This document shows positions 40,894 to 50,180 of a stretch of DNA of 64,000 nt, one piece after another; positions within the stretch are counted from its first letter, which is position 1, and each line of letters opens with the position of its first letter. The notes under the pieces are model-generated. The model had not been told where the DNA came from and made no database searches. It was given only the letters and a program-made list of their open reading frames with translations. This DNA comes from Candidatus Blochmanniella pennsylvanica str. BPEN (GTDB lineage: Bacteria; Pseudomonadota; Gammaproteobacteria; Enterobacterales; Enterobacteriaceae). The DNA lies in assembly GCF_000011745.1 (NCBI RefSeq), contig NC_007292.1, forward strand, positions 682,001 to 746,000, written 5' to 3'. Both the position numbers and the translations under genes were made by a program.

Positions 40894-41950
40894 ACCTTCC
40901 TCACATAGCATCACACATCACTGATTTTTGGAAATGGTTTTAGTGTTTTATGACACTTAACTATTATTGATTTTATTGTATTTATTACAACATCTGAAAG
41001 CAATGCAAATACTGTTGATTAGATTGTACAATACAATACATAAAAATATTGCTTATATTATAGAAACAAGAACATAGTTCTTTCTTTTTAGAAAATATCT
41101 TTTTGGATAATAACAAATAAAAAATGACTACATTCATGTGATCATCATAACATCTTTGCAAGAAAAAATACTTTATAATGTTTATCTTTTTAATTACTTA
41201 TTTGGATTTTATATAATAATTAATATATCCATTGAAATTAATTTTTAATATCATAATCATGATTATTATTTCAATGATTAATAAAGGTATATTCTTATTT
41301 GAAATAATAATATCACTGTTTGTAACAATATACTTTTACATAAACAAGTATCCTTTTAAACTATTACAATAAAAATGATTTTACTTTCAATAATCAAAAA
41401 TACTGAATAATTTATATGCATAAATTATTAATACTTGTTACTTTCTTTATTTTCATCAATAATTAAAGTATCACATATAAAATATGTAAGATTAATTTTT
41501 ATAATTAATAATAATCAAATCATCTTATAATAAATTTTTTATTTTCAATATTTATAAAAACATAATAAAAATTAAAATTTAAAATGTGATAGTATTGCAA
41601 TACTATAAGTAATAATATACAAAGGAACTTTTTTCTATAATTTATCGAGAAAATATTTATTTAAGTCCTAATTTTTTAAATATCAAAATACTATGATTGT
41701 ATACAATATATAATATCGCCATAAAACTGCTGCTGATTTACCTAAAACGTTTTAATTACATAAAAATTAAAAATCTGAATTTAACGCATTATTCTTATTA
41801 TTTAATTATAAAAAATAATTAAAATTGATTAATGTAATAAACATTTACTTATTTTAAAAATTTTTTAACAAATGTTTTTATAATATAATTATAAAAAACA
41901 TTCAGATTGATTAAAGATTACAATCATATTGTCTTAACATAATGATACTG
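40894..41950. other. 1-kb spacer between divergent dapF and hemC
   Basis: AT-rich, no recognisable gene. In E. coli lptM, cyaY and cyaA occupy this interval. The 18-bp perfect palindrome ATAGTATTGCAATACTAT lies at 41589-41606. No adenylate cyclase or frataxin motif was seen. Confidence 0.55.
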
Positions 41951-42853
41951 ATGAAAAATAAAATTTTAAAAATTGCTACACGAAAAAGTCAACTTGCTAT
42001 TTGTCAAGCTCAATATGTTCATAATGAATTGAAACATTATCATCCAACATTAAGCATAGAGTTGATGCCTATTGTAACAACAGGAGATAAATTTTTAAAT
42101 ATTGATGCAAAAAATAAAATTAAAAAAGGTGCATTTATTAAAGAATTAGAACATGCATTAATAAACTTCCGTGCCGATATTGCTGTTCATTCCATGAAAG
42201 ATATTACAGTGCCTTTACCAGATGAATTAACTCTTCCAGTTCTATGTAAACGCAATGATCCACGTGATGCTTTTGTTAGTTTAAAATACCCTAACATAGA
42301 TACGTTACCTATTGGTAGTGTAATAGGTACATCAAGTTTACGCAGACAATGTCAAATACGAGCGCATCGTCCAGATCTAGTAGTTAGTAACTTGCGAGGT
42401 AATATAGATACTAGATTAAAAAAATTACAATATGGACAATATGATGCAATAGTTTTAGCTGTAGCTGGATTACAACGATTACAGTTACATGAGTACATTC
42501 GTGTTCATATTGATCCGTCTGATCTACTACCAGCAATGGGACAAGGTGTTATAGCCATTGAATGTCGTTCGAATGATGCTGATATTTTATCCTTATTATC
42601 ACCATTATATCATCAAGAAACCTCATTTCGTGTCAGAGCGGAACGCGCTGTTACTACTTATTTGGAAAGTTATTGTCATTTACCAATTGCTAGTTATGCT
42701 GAAATTGAAGAGGATCAAATATGGCTAAGAGCACTTATTGGATTACCTGATGGTAGCAAGATTATTCGTACTGAAGGAAGGGCGCCTTTAGATCAAGCAG
42801 AAAAATTAGGTTTTATCCTTGCTGAAGATTTATTAATTAAATTTAAACGATAA
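41951..42853 (+). CDS. hemC: Hydroxymethylbilane synthase (porphobilinogen deaminase)
   Basis: Joins four porphobilinogens to hydroxymethylbilane in tetrapyrrole synthesis. Starting at 41951 (MKNKILKIATRKS) aligns with E. coli MLDNVLRIATRQS and places the dipyrromethane-cofactor cysteine at Cys242 (LESYCHLPI), the E. coli position; an ATG three codons upstream also exists. VHSMKDI, GTSSLRRQCQ and NLRGNIDTR motifs are intact. The 300 residues are about 13 shorter than E. coli, all at the C-terminus. Followed by hemD after 46 nt. Confidence 0.96.
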   Translation: MKNKILKIATRKSQLAICQAQYVHNELKHYHPTLSIELMPIVTTGDKFLNIDAKNKIKKGAFIKELEHALINFRADIAVHSMKDITVPLPDELTLPVLCKRNDPRDAFVSLKYPNIDTLPIGSVIGTSSLRRQCQIRAHRPDLVVSNLRGNIDTRLKKLQYGQYDAIVLAVAGLQRLQLHEYIRVHIDPSDLLPAMGQGVIAIECRSNDADILSLLSPLYHQETSFRVRAERAVTTYLESYCHLPIASYAEIEEDQIWLRALIGLPDGSKIIRTEGRAPLDQAEKLGFILAEDLLIKFKR

Positions 42854-42899
42854 CATGTTTTTATTTGATTTAATTTAATCATGTATCGAATTAAAAATT

Positions 42900-43649
42900 A
42901 TGAATATTTTAATTACTCGTCCTTCTCCATATGGAGAACAATTGGTAAATAAATTACTTTCTTTTGGTAAATTTGCATATCATTTGCCATTAATTTACTT
43001 TTCTACAGGAAAAGAATTATGTTCATTGGAACAGAAATTAAATCTACTTTCTGAAGGAGATTTTTTGTGCATTATATCACAACATGCAATTAAATATGCT
43101 CATAATCAGTTACTTAACATGGGAATATCCTGGCCTACCAAATTAGCATATTATTCCATTGGTCATGCGACTAGTGTAATGATGTACAAGTTATCGGGAA
43201 TATTGGTGAAATATCCTACAATCCAGGAAACTAGTGAAAATTTATTACAATTACCTGAACTAATGTATAGTTATGGAAAGCGCGCTCTTATTCTAAGAGG
43301 TAATAATGGACGTACTATTTTAGATGACACTCTTCAAAGAAGAGGAGTATTTGTTGCATCCTGCGAATGTTATACTAGACAACCGTTTCGGTATAATAGA
43401 GAAAAACAATTATCTAATCTATTAGGATTGAATATTAGAACAGTAGTAGTTACTTCTGGAGAAATACTACAACACCTATATTATTTAATTCCCGAATCTT
43501 ATCGCACATCTTGGTTAATACGATGTAAATTAATCGTGGTAAGTGTACGTCTAGCTAAATTAGCTAGACGTTTAGGTTGGACAAATATTATTATAGCGCA
43601 GTCAGCAAACAACGAGATACTATTTCATCTTTTGATTAAGAATTCATAA
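42900..43649 (+). CDS. hemD: Uroporphyrinogen-III synthase
   Basis: Cyclises hydroxymethylbilane to uroporphyrinogen III. The 249 residues (246 in E. coli) start MNILITRPSPYGE and keep QLPEL-type LLQLPELMYSYGKRALILRGN, VVVTSGE and VVSVRLAKLARRLGW. Sequence divergence is typical of this family. hemX and hemY, which follow in E. coli, are missing and the tRNA cluster comes next on the other strand. Confidence 0.94.
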   Translation: MNILITRPSPYGEQLVNKLLSFGKFAYHLPLIYFSTGKELCSLEQKLNLLSEGDFLCIISQHAIKYAHNQLLNMGISWPTKLAYYSIGHATSVMMYKLSGILVKYPTIQETSENLLQLPELMYSYGKRALILRGNNGRTILDDTLQRRGVFVASCECYTRQPFRYNREKQLSNLLGLNIRTVVVTSGEILQHLYYLIPESYRTSWLIRCKLIVVSVRLAKLARRLGWTNIIIAQSANNEILFHLLIKNS

Positions 43650-43760
43650 TTTATGAGCACTCCAATCCAAATGCGAACAATCATTTCTATGAACACATAG
43701 AAAATTTTAGAAAATGCAATAACAAAAATACTTAATCTTTCTCGATATAGTTTATAGGAA

Positions 43761-43834
43761 TCGGCGAGAGAGGATTTGAACCTCCGGCCTCCTGGTCCCA
43801 AACCAGGAGCGCTACCAAGCTGCGCCACTCGCCG
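43761..43834 (-). tRNA. proM: tRNA-Pro (anticodon TGG)
   Basis: Acceptor CGGCGAG/CTCGCCG, anticodon loop TTTGGGA, T-arm with GGTTCAAAT, very close to E. coli proM. Last of the cluster Arg-His-Leu-Pro, the same order as E. coli argX-hisR-leuT-proM beside hem genes. CCA is not encoded. Confidence 0.97.
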
Positions 43835-43946
43835 ATGTTTTCTGACTTTCATATAATTTTTTCGTATTATATATGTCCTCCATTGAAGAATATTGAAATA
43901 CTAATAACCAATCATTTCATTTGCGATATAATAACAATTATTTCTC

Positions 43947-44032
43947 TGCGAAGGAAGGGATTTGAACCCTCACGTCTTGATCAAGACACTAACTCCTGAA
44001 GTTAGTGCGTCTTCCTATTCCGCCACCTTCGC
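43947..44032 (-). tRNA. leuT: tRNA-Leu (anticodon CAG)
   Basis: 86-nt class II tRNA with acceptor GCGAAGG (one mismatch region at the 3' side), anticodon loop CTTCAGGA and a long variable arm (TGTCTTGATCAAGACG), close to E. coli leuT. CCA is not encoded. Confidence 0.97.
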
Positions 44033-44054
44033 TTTATGTCATTTATTTTTAATG

Positions 44055-44128
44055 GGTGATTGATGGGATTCGAACCCACGACTTCTGGAACCACAATCCA
44101 GAGCTCTGCCAACTGAGCTACAATCACC
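44055..44128 (-). tRNA. hisR: tRNA-His (anticodon GTG)
   Basis: Acceptor GGTGATTG/CAATCACC, including the extra 5' G-1 paired with C73 that marks tRNA-His, and anticodon loop TTGTGGT. Homologous to E. coli hisR. CCA is not encoded (C-A-T follows C73). Confidence 0.97.
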
Positions 44129-44171
44129 ATCGATCAACTTTAATTTTTTCATAAAAATTTAAATAAATCAA

Positions 44172-44245
44172 TGCGTCCGACAGGATTTGAACCTGAAACC
44201 TTCGCCTCCGGAGGGCGATGCTCTGTCCAATTGAGCTACGAACGC
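44172..44245 (-). tRNA. argX: tRNA-Arg (anticodon CCG)
   Basis: Acceptor GCGTTCG with one G-T type pair to CGGACGC, anticodon loop CTCCGGA, T-arm GGTTCAAAT; close to E. coli argX. First gene of the four-tRNA cluster. CCA is not encoded. Confidence 0.97.
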
Positions 44246-44253
44246 TGAATTAG

Positions 44254-44282
44254 CATATATATTTAATACAGATTAATATCAA
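44254..44282 (-). promoter_or_regulatory. Promoter candidate for the Arg-His-Leu-Pro tRNA cluster
   Basis: Minus strand TTGATA (44282-44277), 17-bp spacer, TATATG (44259-44254), ending 8 nt before the tRNA-Arg 5' end. The spacing suits an almost leaderless tRNA transcript. The rest of the spacer to rho (to 44828) shows no gene. Confidence 0.4.
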
Positions 44283-44828
44283 CAAAATATGGGTTTAATC
44301 AGTTTGCATTAATAATTTTTTAGTACATATATATTATTCACTGAATTTCATTAAAAACAACTGCAGAAAAAATTTTTATGAAAATCAAAGAGTATTTTAT
44401 AGTTTAGAGTGTCGTGTATCTTACATAAAAGATATCAATAAACATTGATATACCCATAAACCTATATATAGTAGATGAGAGAAATAACATGAACACATTT
44501 TCAACATCGACATATGCATATTCTATCACATATCTGATATTTGTATCATATATATATTACAAAATAATTAATCAAAAATTTATTACTTATACATGAAGAT
44601 ATTGGAAATATATGGGTATATAAGTATTTAAATACCACCGTAATACTTGATTCATAAAAATAAACCATTATGAAAAATATGCAGGGCAGCAATTAAAAAT
44701 TAATATATATAGATAATTTATTAAATAAATTTTTATATAAAAACCTTAAAAATTGCCGTTATAGAAAACGACAAATAGTCTTTTTTAAAATATGTGTTAA
44801 TACAGTAAACAATAATTATTGCAATAAA

Positions 44829-46088
44829 TTAACAGCGCTTCATCATATCAAAAAATTCATCATTGGTTTTAGTCATAGATAATTTATTCATCATGAATTC
44901 CATTGCATCAATTTCACTCATTGGATGAATAATTTTTCGTAAAATCCATATTTTTTGTAGTTCATCTTGAGTAGTTAATAGTTCTTCTTTTCTAGTTCCA
45001 GAACGATTGTAATCAATAGCCGGAAAAACACGCTTTTCAGCTATTTTTCTTGACAAATGCAATTCCATATTGCCAGTTCCTTTAAATTCTTCATAAATTA
45101 CTTCATCCATTTTTGATCCAGTATCTATTAAAGCAGTAGCTATAATAGTTAAGCTTCCTCCTTCTTCCATATTACGAGCCGCTCCGAAAAAGCGTTTTGG
45201 ACGATGTAAAGCATTGGCATCAACCCCTCCTGTCAACACTTTTCCAGATGAAGGAACTATAGTATTATAGGCTCTTGCTAATCGAGTAATGGAGTCTAAC
45301 AAAATAATTACATCTTTTTTGTGTTCTACTAATCGCTTAGCTTTCTCGATTACCATTTCAGATACTTGAACATGACGAGATGCTGGCTCATCAAAGGTAG
45401 ATGCAATTACTTCTCCGTGTACTAAGCGTTGCATTTCAGTAACTTCTTCTGGACGTTCATCTATCAAAAGCACTATTGATACGCAGTCTGGATGATTATG
45501 ACTAATGCTTTGTGCAATATTTTGAAGAAGTATGGTTTTTCCGGCTTTAGGAGGCGCTACAATTAAACCGCGCTGGCCGCGCCCAATAGGTGATGCCAGG
45601 TCCAATACTCTTGCGGTTAAGTCTTCCGTAGAACCATTTCCTCTTTCCATGCGTAATCGTGAATTGGCATGTAATGGAGTAAGATTTTCAAACAAAATTT
45701 TATTACGAGCATTTTCTGGTTTATCATAATTTACATCATTTACTTTAAGCAATGCAAAATAACGTTCACCTTCTTTTGGAGGTCTAATTTTCCCAGAAAT
45801 AGTATCTCCAGTACGTAAATTAAAACGACGAATCTGGCTTGGAGACACATAAATATCATCTGGTCCAGCAAGATAAGAGCTATCACTAGATCTAAGAAAC
45901 CCAAAACCATCTTGTAATATTTCTAATACACCATCCCCAAAAATATCTTCTCCAGTTTTAGCATGTTGTTTAAAAATAGCAAAAATAATATCTTGCTTGC
46001 GCATACGTGCTAAATTCTCTAGACCCATACTTTCTCCGAGATGTACTAATTCAGAAACTGGTATGTTTTTTAATTTTGTAAGATTCAT
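44829..46088 (-). CDS. rho: Transcription termination factor Rho
   Basis: Hexameric RNA-dependent ATPase that ends transcription at C-rich sites. The 419 residues equal the E. coli length: RNA-binding cold-shock-like domain ([23 protein letters not shown]), Walker A APPKAGKT near residue 180, Walker [17 protein letters not shown] and the R-loop/Q-loop regions. It follows trxA on the same strand after 441 nt, as in E. coli. Retention is notable because Rho-dependent termination may compensate for scarce GC-rich intrinsic terminators. Confidence 0.98.
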   Translation of the reverse strand: MNLTKLKNIPVSELVHLGESMGLENLARMRKQDIIFAIFKQHAKTGEDIFGDGVLEILQDGFGFLRSSDSSYLAGPDDIYVSPSQIRRFNLRTGDTISGKIRPPKEGERYFALLKVNDVNYDKPENARNKILFENLTPLHANSRLRMERGNGSTEDLTARVLDLASPIGRGQRGLIVAPPKAGKTILLQNIAQSISHNHPDCVSIVLLIDERPEEVTEMQRLVHGEVIASTFDEPASRHVQVSEMVIEKAKRLVEHKKDVIILLDSITRLARAYNTIVPSSGKVLTGGVDANALHRPKRFFGAARNMEEGGSLTIIATALIDTGSKMDEVIYEEFKGTGNMELHLSRKIAEKRVFPAIDYNRSGTRKEELLTTQDELQKIWILRKIIHPMSEIDAMEFMMNKLSMTKTNDEFFDMMKRC

Positions 46089-46360
46089 AATTATGGATTC
46101 TTAAATTGGAGTTATATAGATTGTTGGTATTACAAAGATAAAGTATACATGTAACATTATGGAATAATTTCCTGCATAATACATATTTGATTGTCTATCC
46201 TATGCCTACAATATCGAGCATGAATAAACGTTAAGGTGTTTAATTACTATCGGATTATCACAGAAAAAATAGATTTATAAAAAATCCAGCGGTAATCTTT
46301 ATAACCATATTGAAAATACAGTCCATAATTAATTTATAAAATTAAATTGCATTACCTGTT

Positions 46361-46385
46361 ATTGCCGCTATTATATAGCGGCAAT
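46361..46385 (-). terminator. GC-rich 11-bp hairpin between trxA and rho
   Basis: ATTGCCGCTAT (46361-46371) and ATAGCGGCAAT (46375-46385) form a perfect stem with a 3-nt loop, by far the most GC-rich hairpin in the spacers. It lies 145 nt after the trxA stop and 273 nt before rho. No U-run follows on the minus strand, so a terminator for trxA, an attenuator in the rho leader or a processing hairpin are all possible. Confidence 0.5.
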
Positions 46386-46529
46386 ATATTTATATTCTAT
46401 TATAAATTAAACATTTATAATTAATCATATACGACATGCTGTCATTCTACTGTAATCCTAAAGAAACGTCTACTAACATATAAAATAATTTTAAAAATTA
46501 TAAATGTTTTAAAAATAAGTGCTCATTAT

Positions 46530-46856
46530 TTATATATGTATTTTTAAAAATTCTTGTAATTTTTGTTTGGACAGCAACCCTACTTTAGTAGATAACACCG
46601 TTCCATGACGAATCAATAATAAAGTAGGAACACTCTTAATCCCATAGTTTTTTGTAGTTATTGGATTTTCATCTATGTTTAATTTTACTACTTTTAATGT
46701 ATCATTAAATTCAACAGAAATATCTTCTAAAATAGGTATCATTGCTTTACAGGGATTACACCATTCGGCCCAAAAATCAACTAAAAAAAGATCGGTAGAG
46801 TTTGACACCGTTTCTTTAAAATTAGAATCTGTCAGGTGCATGATAATTTGATTCAT
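46530..46856 (-). CDS. trxA: Thioredoxin 1 with CNPC active site
   Basis: Cytosolic disulfide reductant. The 108 residues (109 in E. coli) align along the whole length (VDFWAEWC, KLNIDENP, PTLLLIRHGT) and the strong AAGGAGGAT site fixes the start. The active site reads Cys33-Asn34-Pro35-Cys36 instead of Cys-Gly-Pro-Cys; the codons TGT AAT CCC TGT are clear. Both cysteines and the cis-proline (SVPT) remain, so it should be redox-active, though the dipeptide tunes redox potential in this family. Confidence 0.95.
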   Translation of the reverse strand: MNQIIMHLTDSNFKETVSNSTDLFLVDFWAEWCNPCKAMIPILEDISVEFNDTLKVVKLNIDENPITTKNYGIKSVPTLLLIRHGTVLSTKVGLLSKQKLQEFLKIHI

Positions 46857-47030
46857 TTATCCTCCTTATAATTTATTTTCTTCTAATCATTATATATCAT
46901 TATAATTAACTTATTTATTTTATGTATATCGTTGAATATTTAAAATTATTTATATAATTGATCATATAATATAACATAATTTTTTATCGTTTTTATCCAA
47001 AATAAATTCATTCTTATTTAGAAGTCAACT

Positions 47031-47046
47031 CGATGATCTTTCATCG
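47031..47046 (-). terminator. Short hairpin after ilvC
   Basis: CGATGA-TCTT-TCATCG, a 6-bp perfect stem with a 4-nt loop, 45 nt after the ilvC stop. A short terminator or 3' stabilising stem is possible; there is no strong U-run. Confidence 0.3.
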
Positions 47047-47091
47047 CAATAATATCTCTGTAATTACAAGAATATAGTTCTGTTTTAATCA

Positions 47092-48567
47092 TTAATTAAA
47101 CGATAAACTTTTCATGTTTTGCATATAACTTCTTAGTTGAATTCCAACTTTTTCTATTGTGTGATTTCGAATCATGTCATTAGTATTACGCAAAACAATG
47201 TTATCAACGTTAACATTCTTGGGTGACATACCTAAATCTCCTGTTCTTAAATTAGGTATTATAGTCTTTTTTAACAAAGGTACTACCTTATCACAAAATA
47301 AATAATTACCGTATTCTGCGGTGTCAGAAATTACCATGTTCATTTCATATAATTTTTTACGAGCTATAGTATTTGCAATTAAAGGTAACTCATGTAATGA
47401 TTCATAATATGCCGATTCTGGTGCTATTCCAGATTTTATCATTGTGTCAAAAGACAATTCTATACCTGATTTGATTATAGCTACCATTAATATCCCATAA
47501 TCAAAATATGTTTGTTCCAAAATTTCTTGTTGATAATTTGGAGCTTGTTCTAATGGAAGTTGACTGGTTTTTTCTCTCCACTTAAGTAATTTAGAATCAT
47601 TATTTTCCCAATCCAACATCATTTCTTTAGAAAATACTCCATTAAGTATATTTTCCATATGTTTTTCAAAAACTGGTTTTAATATATTTTTTAGTTTTTC
47701 AGATAATATAAAAGCACGTATTTTAGAAGCGTTAGATAATCGATCCATCATTAACGTAATACCTCCTTGTTTTAATGCTTCAGTTATGACTTCCCAACCA
47801 CATTGAATGAATTTTCCTGCGTATGCAGCGTTAACACCATTACTAATCATATAATCAAAACAAAGAATGGATCCGGCTTGTAACATTCCACATAAAATAG
47901 TTTGTTCTCCCATAAGATCTGATTTAACTTCTGCTACAAATGAAGATTCTAATACCCCAGCGCGATGACTACCAAGTGCAAATGCCCAGGATTTTGCTAA
48001 TGTCATGCCCATATCATATGTATCGTTTTCTTCGTGTACGGCAATTAAAGCAGGGACTCCAAATCCTCGTTGATATTCTTGACGAACTTCTGTACCGGGA
48101 CATTTTGGAGCGACCATGATGACAGTAATATCTTGACGAATTTTTTCTCCAACTTCTACAATATGAAATCCATGTGAATACCCCAATGTGGATCCATGTT
48201 TCATTAAAGGTTCTATTTGTCGTATCACTGATGTGTGACATTTATCTGGAGTTAAATTAATAACTACATCTGATTTGGGAATAATTTCATCATAAGTTCC
48301 TACAGGAAATCCGTTCCTTGTTGCTCTTGCCCAAGATTCTTGTTTATTAAGAATAGATTCACGACGTAAAGCGTATGTAATATTTACCCCCGAATCTCTC
48401 ATATTTAAACCTTGATTCAAACCTTGAGATCCACAGCCTATTATAGCTACTTTTTTAGATAATAATGCCTGAATTCCATTAGAAAATTCATTGTTACTCA
48501 TAAATCGACATTTTCCCAAATGTTTTAATTTTTCTATGAAAGTTAATGTATTAAAATAATTAGCCAT
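47092..48567 (-). CDS. ilvC: Ketol-acid reductoisomerase (class II)
   Basis: Second common step of valine and isoleucine synthesis. The 491 residues equal the long (class II) enterobacterial form; the NADP-binding [17 protein letters not shown] and the Mg-binding knotted-domain motifs ([31 protein letters not shown]) are intact. It follows ilvA by 60 nt in the same direction. In E. coli ilvC is separated from ilvA by its divergent regulator ilvY, which is missing here, so it may have joined the ilv operon. Confidence 0.98.
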   Translation of the reverse strand: MANYFNTLTFIEKLKHLGKCRFMSNNEFSNGIQALLSKKVAIIGCGSQGLNQGLNMRDSGVNITYALRRESILNKQESWARATRNGFPVGTYDEIIPKSDVVINLTPDKCHTSVIRQIEPLMKHGSTLGYSHGFHIVEVGEKIRQDITVIMVAPKCPGTEVRQEYQRGFGVPALIAVHEENDTYDMGMTLAKSWAFALGSHRAGVLESSFVAEVKSDLMGEQTILCGMLQAGSILCFDYMISNGVNAAYAGKFIQCGWEVITEALKQGGITLMMDRLSNASKIRAFILSEKLKNILKPVFEKHMENILNGVFSKEMMLDWENNDSKLLKWREKTSQLPLEQAPNYQQEILEQTYFDYGILMVAIIKSGIELSFDTMIKSGIAPESAYYESLHELPLIANTIARKKLYEMNMVISDTAEYGNYLFCDKVVPLLKKTIIPNLRTGDLGMSPKNVNVDNIVLRNTNDMIRNHTIEKVGIQLRSYMQNMKSLSFN

Positions 48568-48627
48568 AAAATATCTCTTTTAAATAATGTGAAAAATAAT
48601 TTAATAATTTTCCATCACAATGTTTTA

Positions 48628-50172
48628 TTAATTTAAAAATACTTCAAACACTGGATTAGTTGTAACATCGTGCCATTCGTATCCTAATTTAGATAAATAT
48701 TCTTTAAATTCTGATTCTTTTTGATTAGATAGTTCAAACCCGGCTAGAACACGTCCGTAATCAGTACCATGATTTCGATAATGAAATAAAGAGATGTTCC
48801 AATTAGCACCTAAAGTATGAAGAAATTTCAATAATGCTCCTGGAGCTTCTGGAAACTCAAAACTAAAAATTCGCTCCTGTAAAGGCTGGAATAAACGTGC
48901 TCCTACCATGTATCTAACATGCAATTTAGCCATTTCGTCGTCAGATAAATCTACAACGTGAAAACCATTAGCAAGTATTTCTTGAACTATTGTGTTTCTT
49001 TCGGAACGTCCGTGCTTCAAACGTATACCAATAAAAATACAAACGTTTTTAGATCCATTGAATCGATAATTAAATTCTGTTACTGATCTGTTTCCTAATA
49101 TTTTATAGAATTCTAAAAAACTACCTTTTTTTTCTGGAATAGTAATCGCCATTAACGCTTCTCGCTGCTCTCCTAGTTCACAACGTTCTGAAATATAACG
49201 TAATTCATGAAAATTTATATTGGCACCTGAAAGAACATGAGCTAATCTTTCACCTCGAATTGCATATCTTTGAATATACTTCTTCATTCCAGCTAATGCT
49301 AACGCACCTGAGGGTTCAGCAATAGCACGTACGTCTTCGAATAAATCTTTTATTGCAGCACAAATCGCATCATTATCCACTGTAATTACATCGTCTAGAT
49401 ATTCTTGGCATAAACGAAATGTTTCGTTGCCAACACATCGTACAGCTACTCCTTCAGCAAATACACCTACTTTATGCAACCACACTGGCATACCAGCCGA
49501 TAAGGCAGCACATAAAGAAGCCGATTCTGCTGATTCAACTCCTATAACTTTTATTTGCGGCATAAGATGTTTAATTAATACAGAAACACCTGCCGCTAAA
49601 CCACCCCCTCCTACTGGAACAAAAATGCGATCTAAATGAGCATCTTGCTGTAATAATTCCATCGCTAATGTTCCTTGTCCCGCAATTACCGTTGGATGAT
49701 CAAATGGAGGAATAAAAGTTAATTGATGTTTATCAGCTAAATACATAGCTTTAATCTTAGCCTCATCAAAATTAGCTCCACATAATAACGGTTTTCCTCC
49801 AAAATCACGTACCGCATCTATTTTTATATCAGCGGTATTTATAGGCATCACAATCAAAGATGTAATACCTAGACGAGTAGCAGAAAAAGCTACCCCCTGA
49901 GCGTGATTACCTGCTGAAGCAGTAATAACTCCAGAAGATTTTTGTGTTTCGTTAAGACTTGAGATCATAGCATAAGCTCCACGTAGTTTAAAGCTATGTA
50001 CCGGCTGTCTATCTTCTCGTTTAACTAATATTGTATTTTCAAGACGTTCTGACAATTTGTTCATAATTTGTAATGGAGTTATTTGAGCTACTTCATACAC
50101 GTGAGAGCGCAAAGCAGCACGTAGATATTCTGCAGGACATGGTGCATGAGAAAAAGAATAAATTTTTTTCAT
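48628..50172 (-). CDS. ilvA: Threonine deaminase (biosynthetic)
   Basis: PLP enzyme making 2-oxobutanoate from threonine, the committed step to isoleucine. The 514 residues equal E. coli. PLP lysine is Lys62 in HSFKLRGAY; the phosphate-binding glycine loop GGGGLAAG is present. Two C-terminal ACT-like regulatory domains are kept (GSFLEFYKILGNRS and PGALLKFLHTLG), so isoleucine feedback may remain. It starts 8 nt after ilvD, suggesting translational coupling. Confidence 0.97.
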   Translation of the reverse strand: MKKIYSFSHAPCPAEYLRAALRSHVYEVAQITPLQIMNKLSERLENTILVKREDRQPVHSFKLRGAYAMISSLNETQKSSGVITASAGNHAQGVAFSATRLGITSLIVMPINTADIKIDAVRDFGGKPLLCGANFDEAKIKAMYLADKHQLTFIPPFDHPTVIAGQGTLAMELLQQDAHLDRIFVPVGGGGLAAGVSVLIKHLMPQIKVIGVESAESASLCAALSAGMPVWLHKVGVFAEGVAVRCVGNETFRLCQEYLDDVITVDNDAICAAIKDLFEDVRAIAEPSGALALAGMKKYIQRYAIRGERLAHVLSGANINFHELRYISERCELGEQREALMAITIPEKKGSFLEFYKILGNRSVTEFNYRFNGSKNVCIFIGIRLKHGRSERNTIVQEILANGFHVVDLSDDEMAKLHVRYMVGARLFQPLQERIFSFEFPEAPGALLKFLHTLGANWNISLFHYRNHGTDYGRVLAGFELSNQKESEFKEYLSKLGYEWHDVTTNPVFEVFLN

Positions 50173-50180
50173 TTAGGATG

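Noticed and set aside
43548-43570. 23-bp near-perfect palindrome (CGTCTAGCTAA and its complement) inside hemD
   Set aside because: It encodes the repeated RLAKLARRL stretch conserved in HemD, so it is explained by the protein.
43625-43852. 75-residue frame covering the hemD end and tRNA-Pro
   Set aside because: Most of it is the tRNA-Pro gene read in frame; the familiar motif RVAQLGSAPGLGPGGRRFKS-like strings arise from translating tRNA genes.
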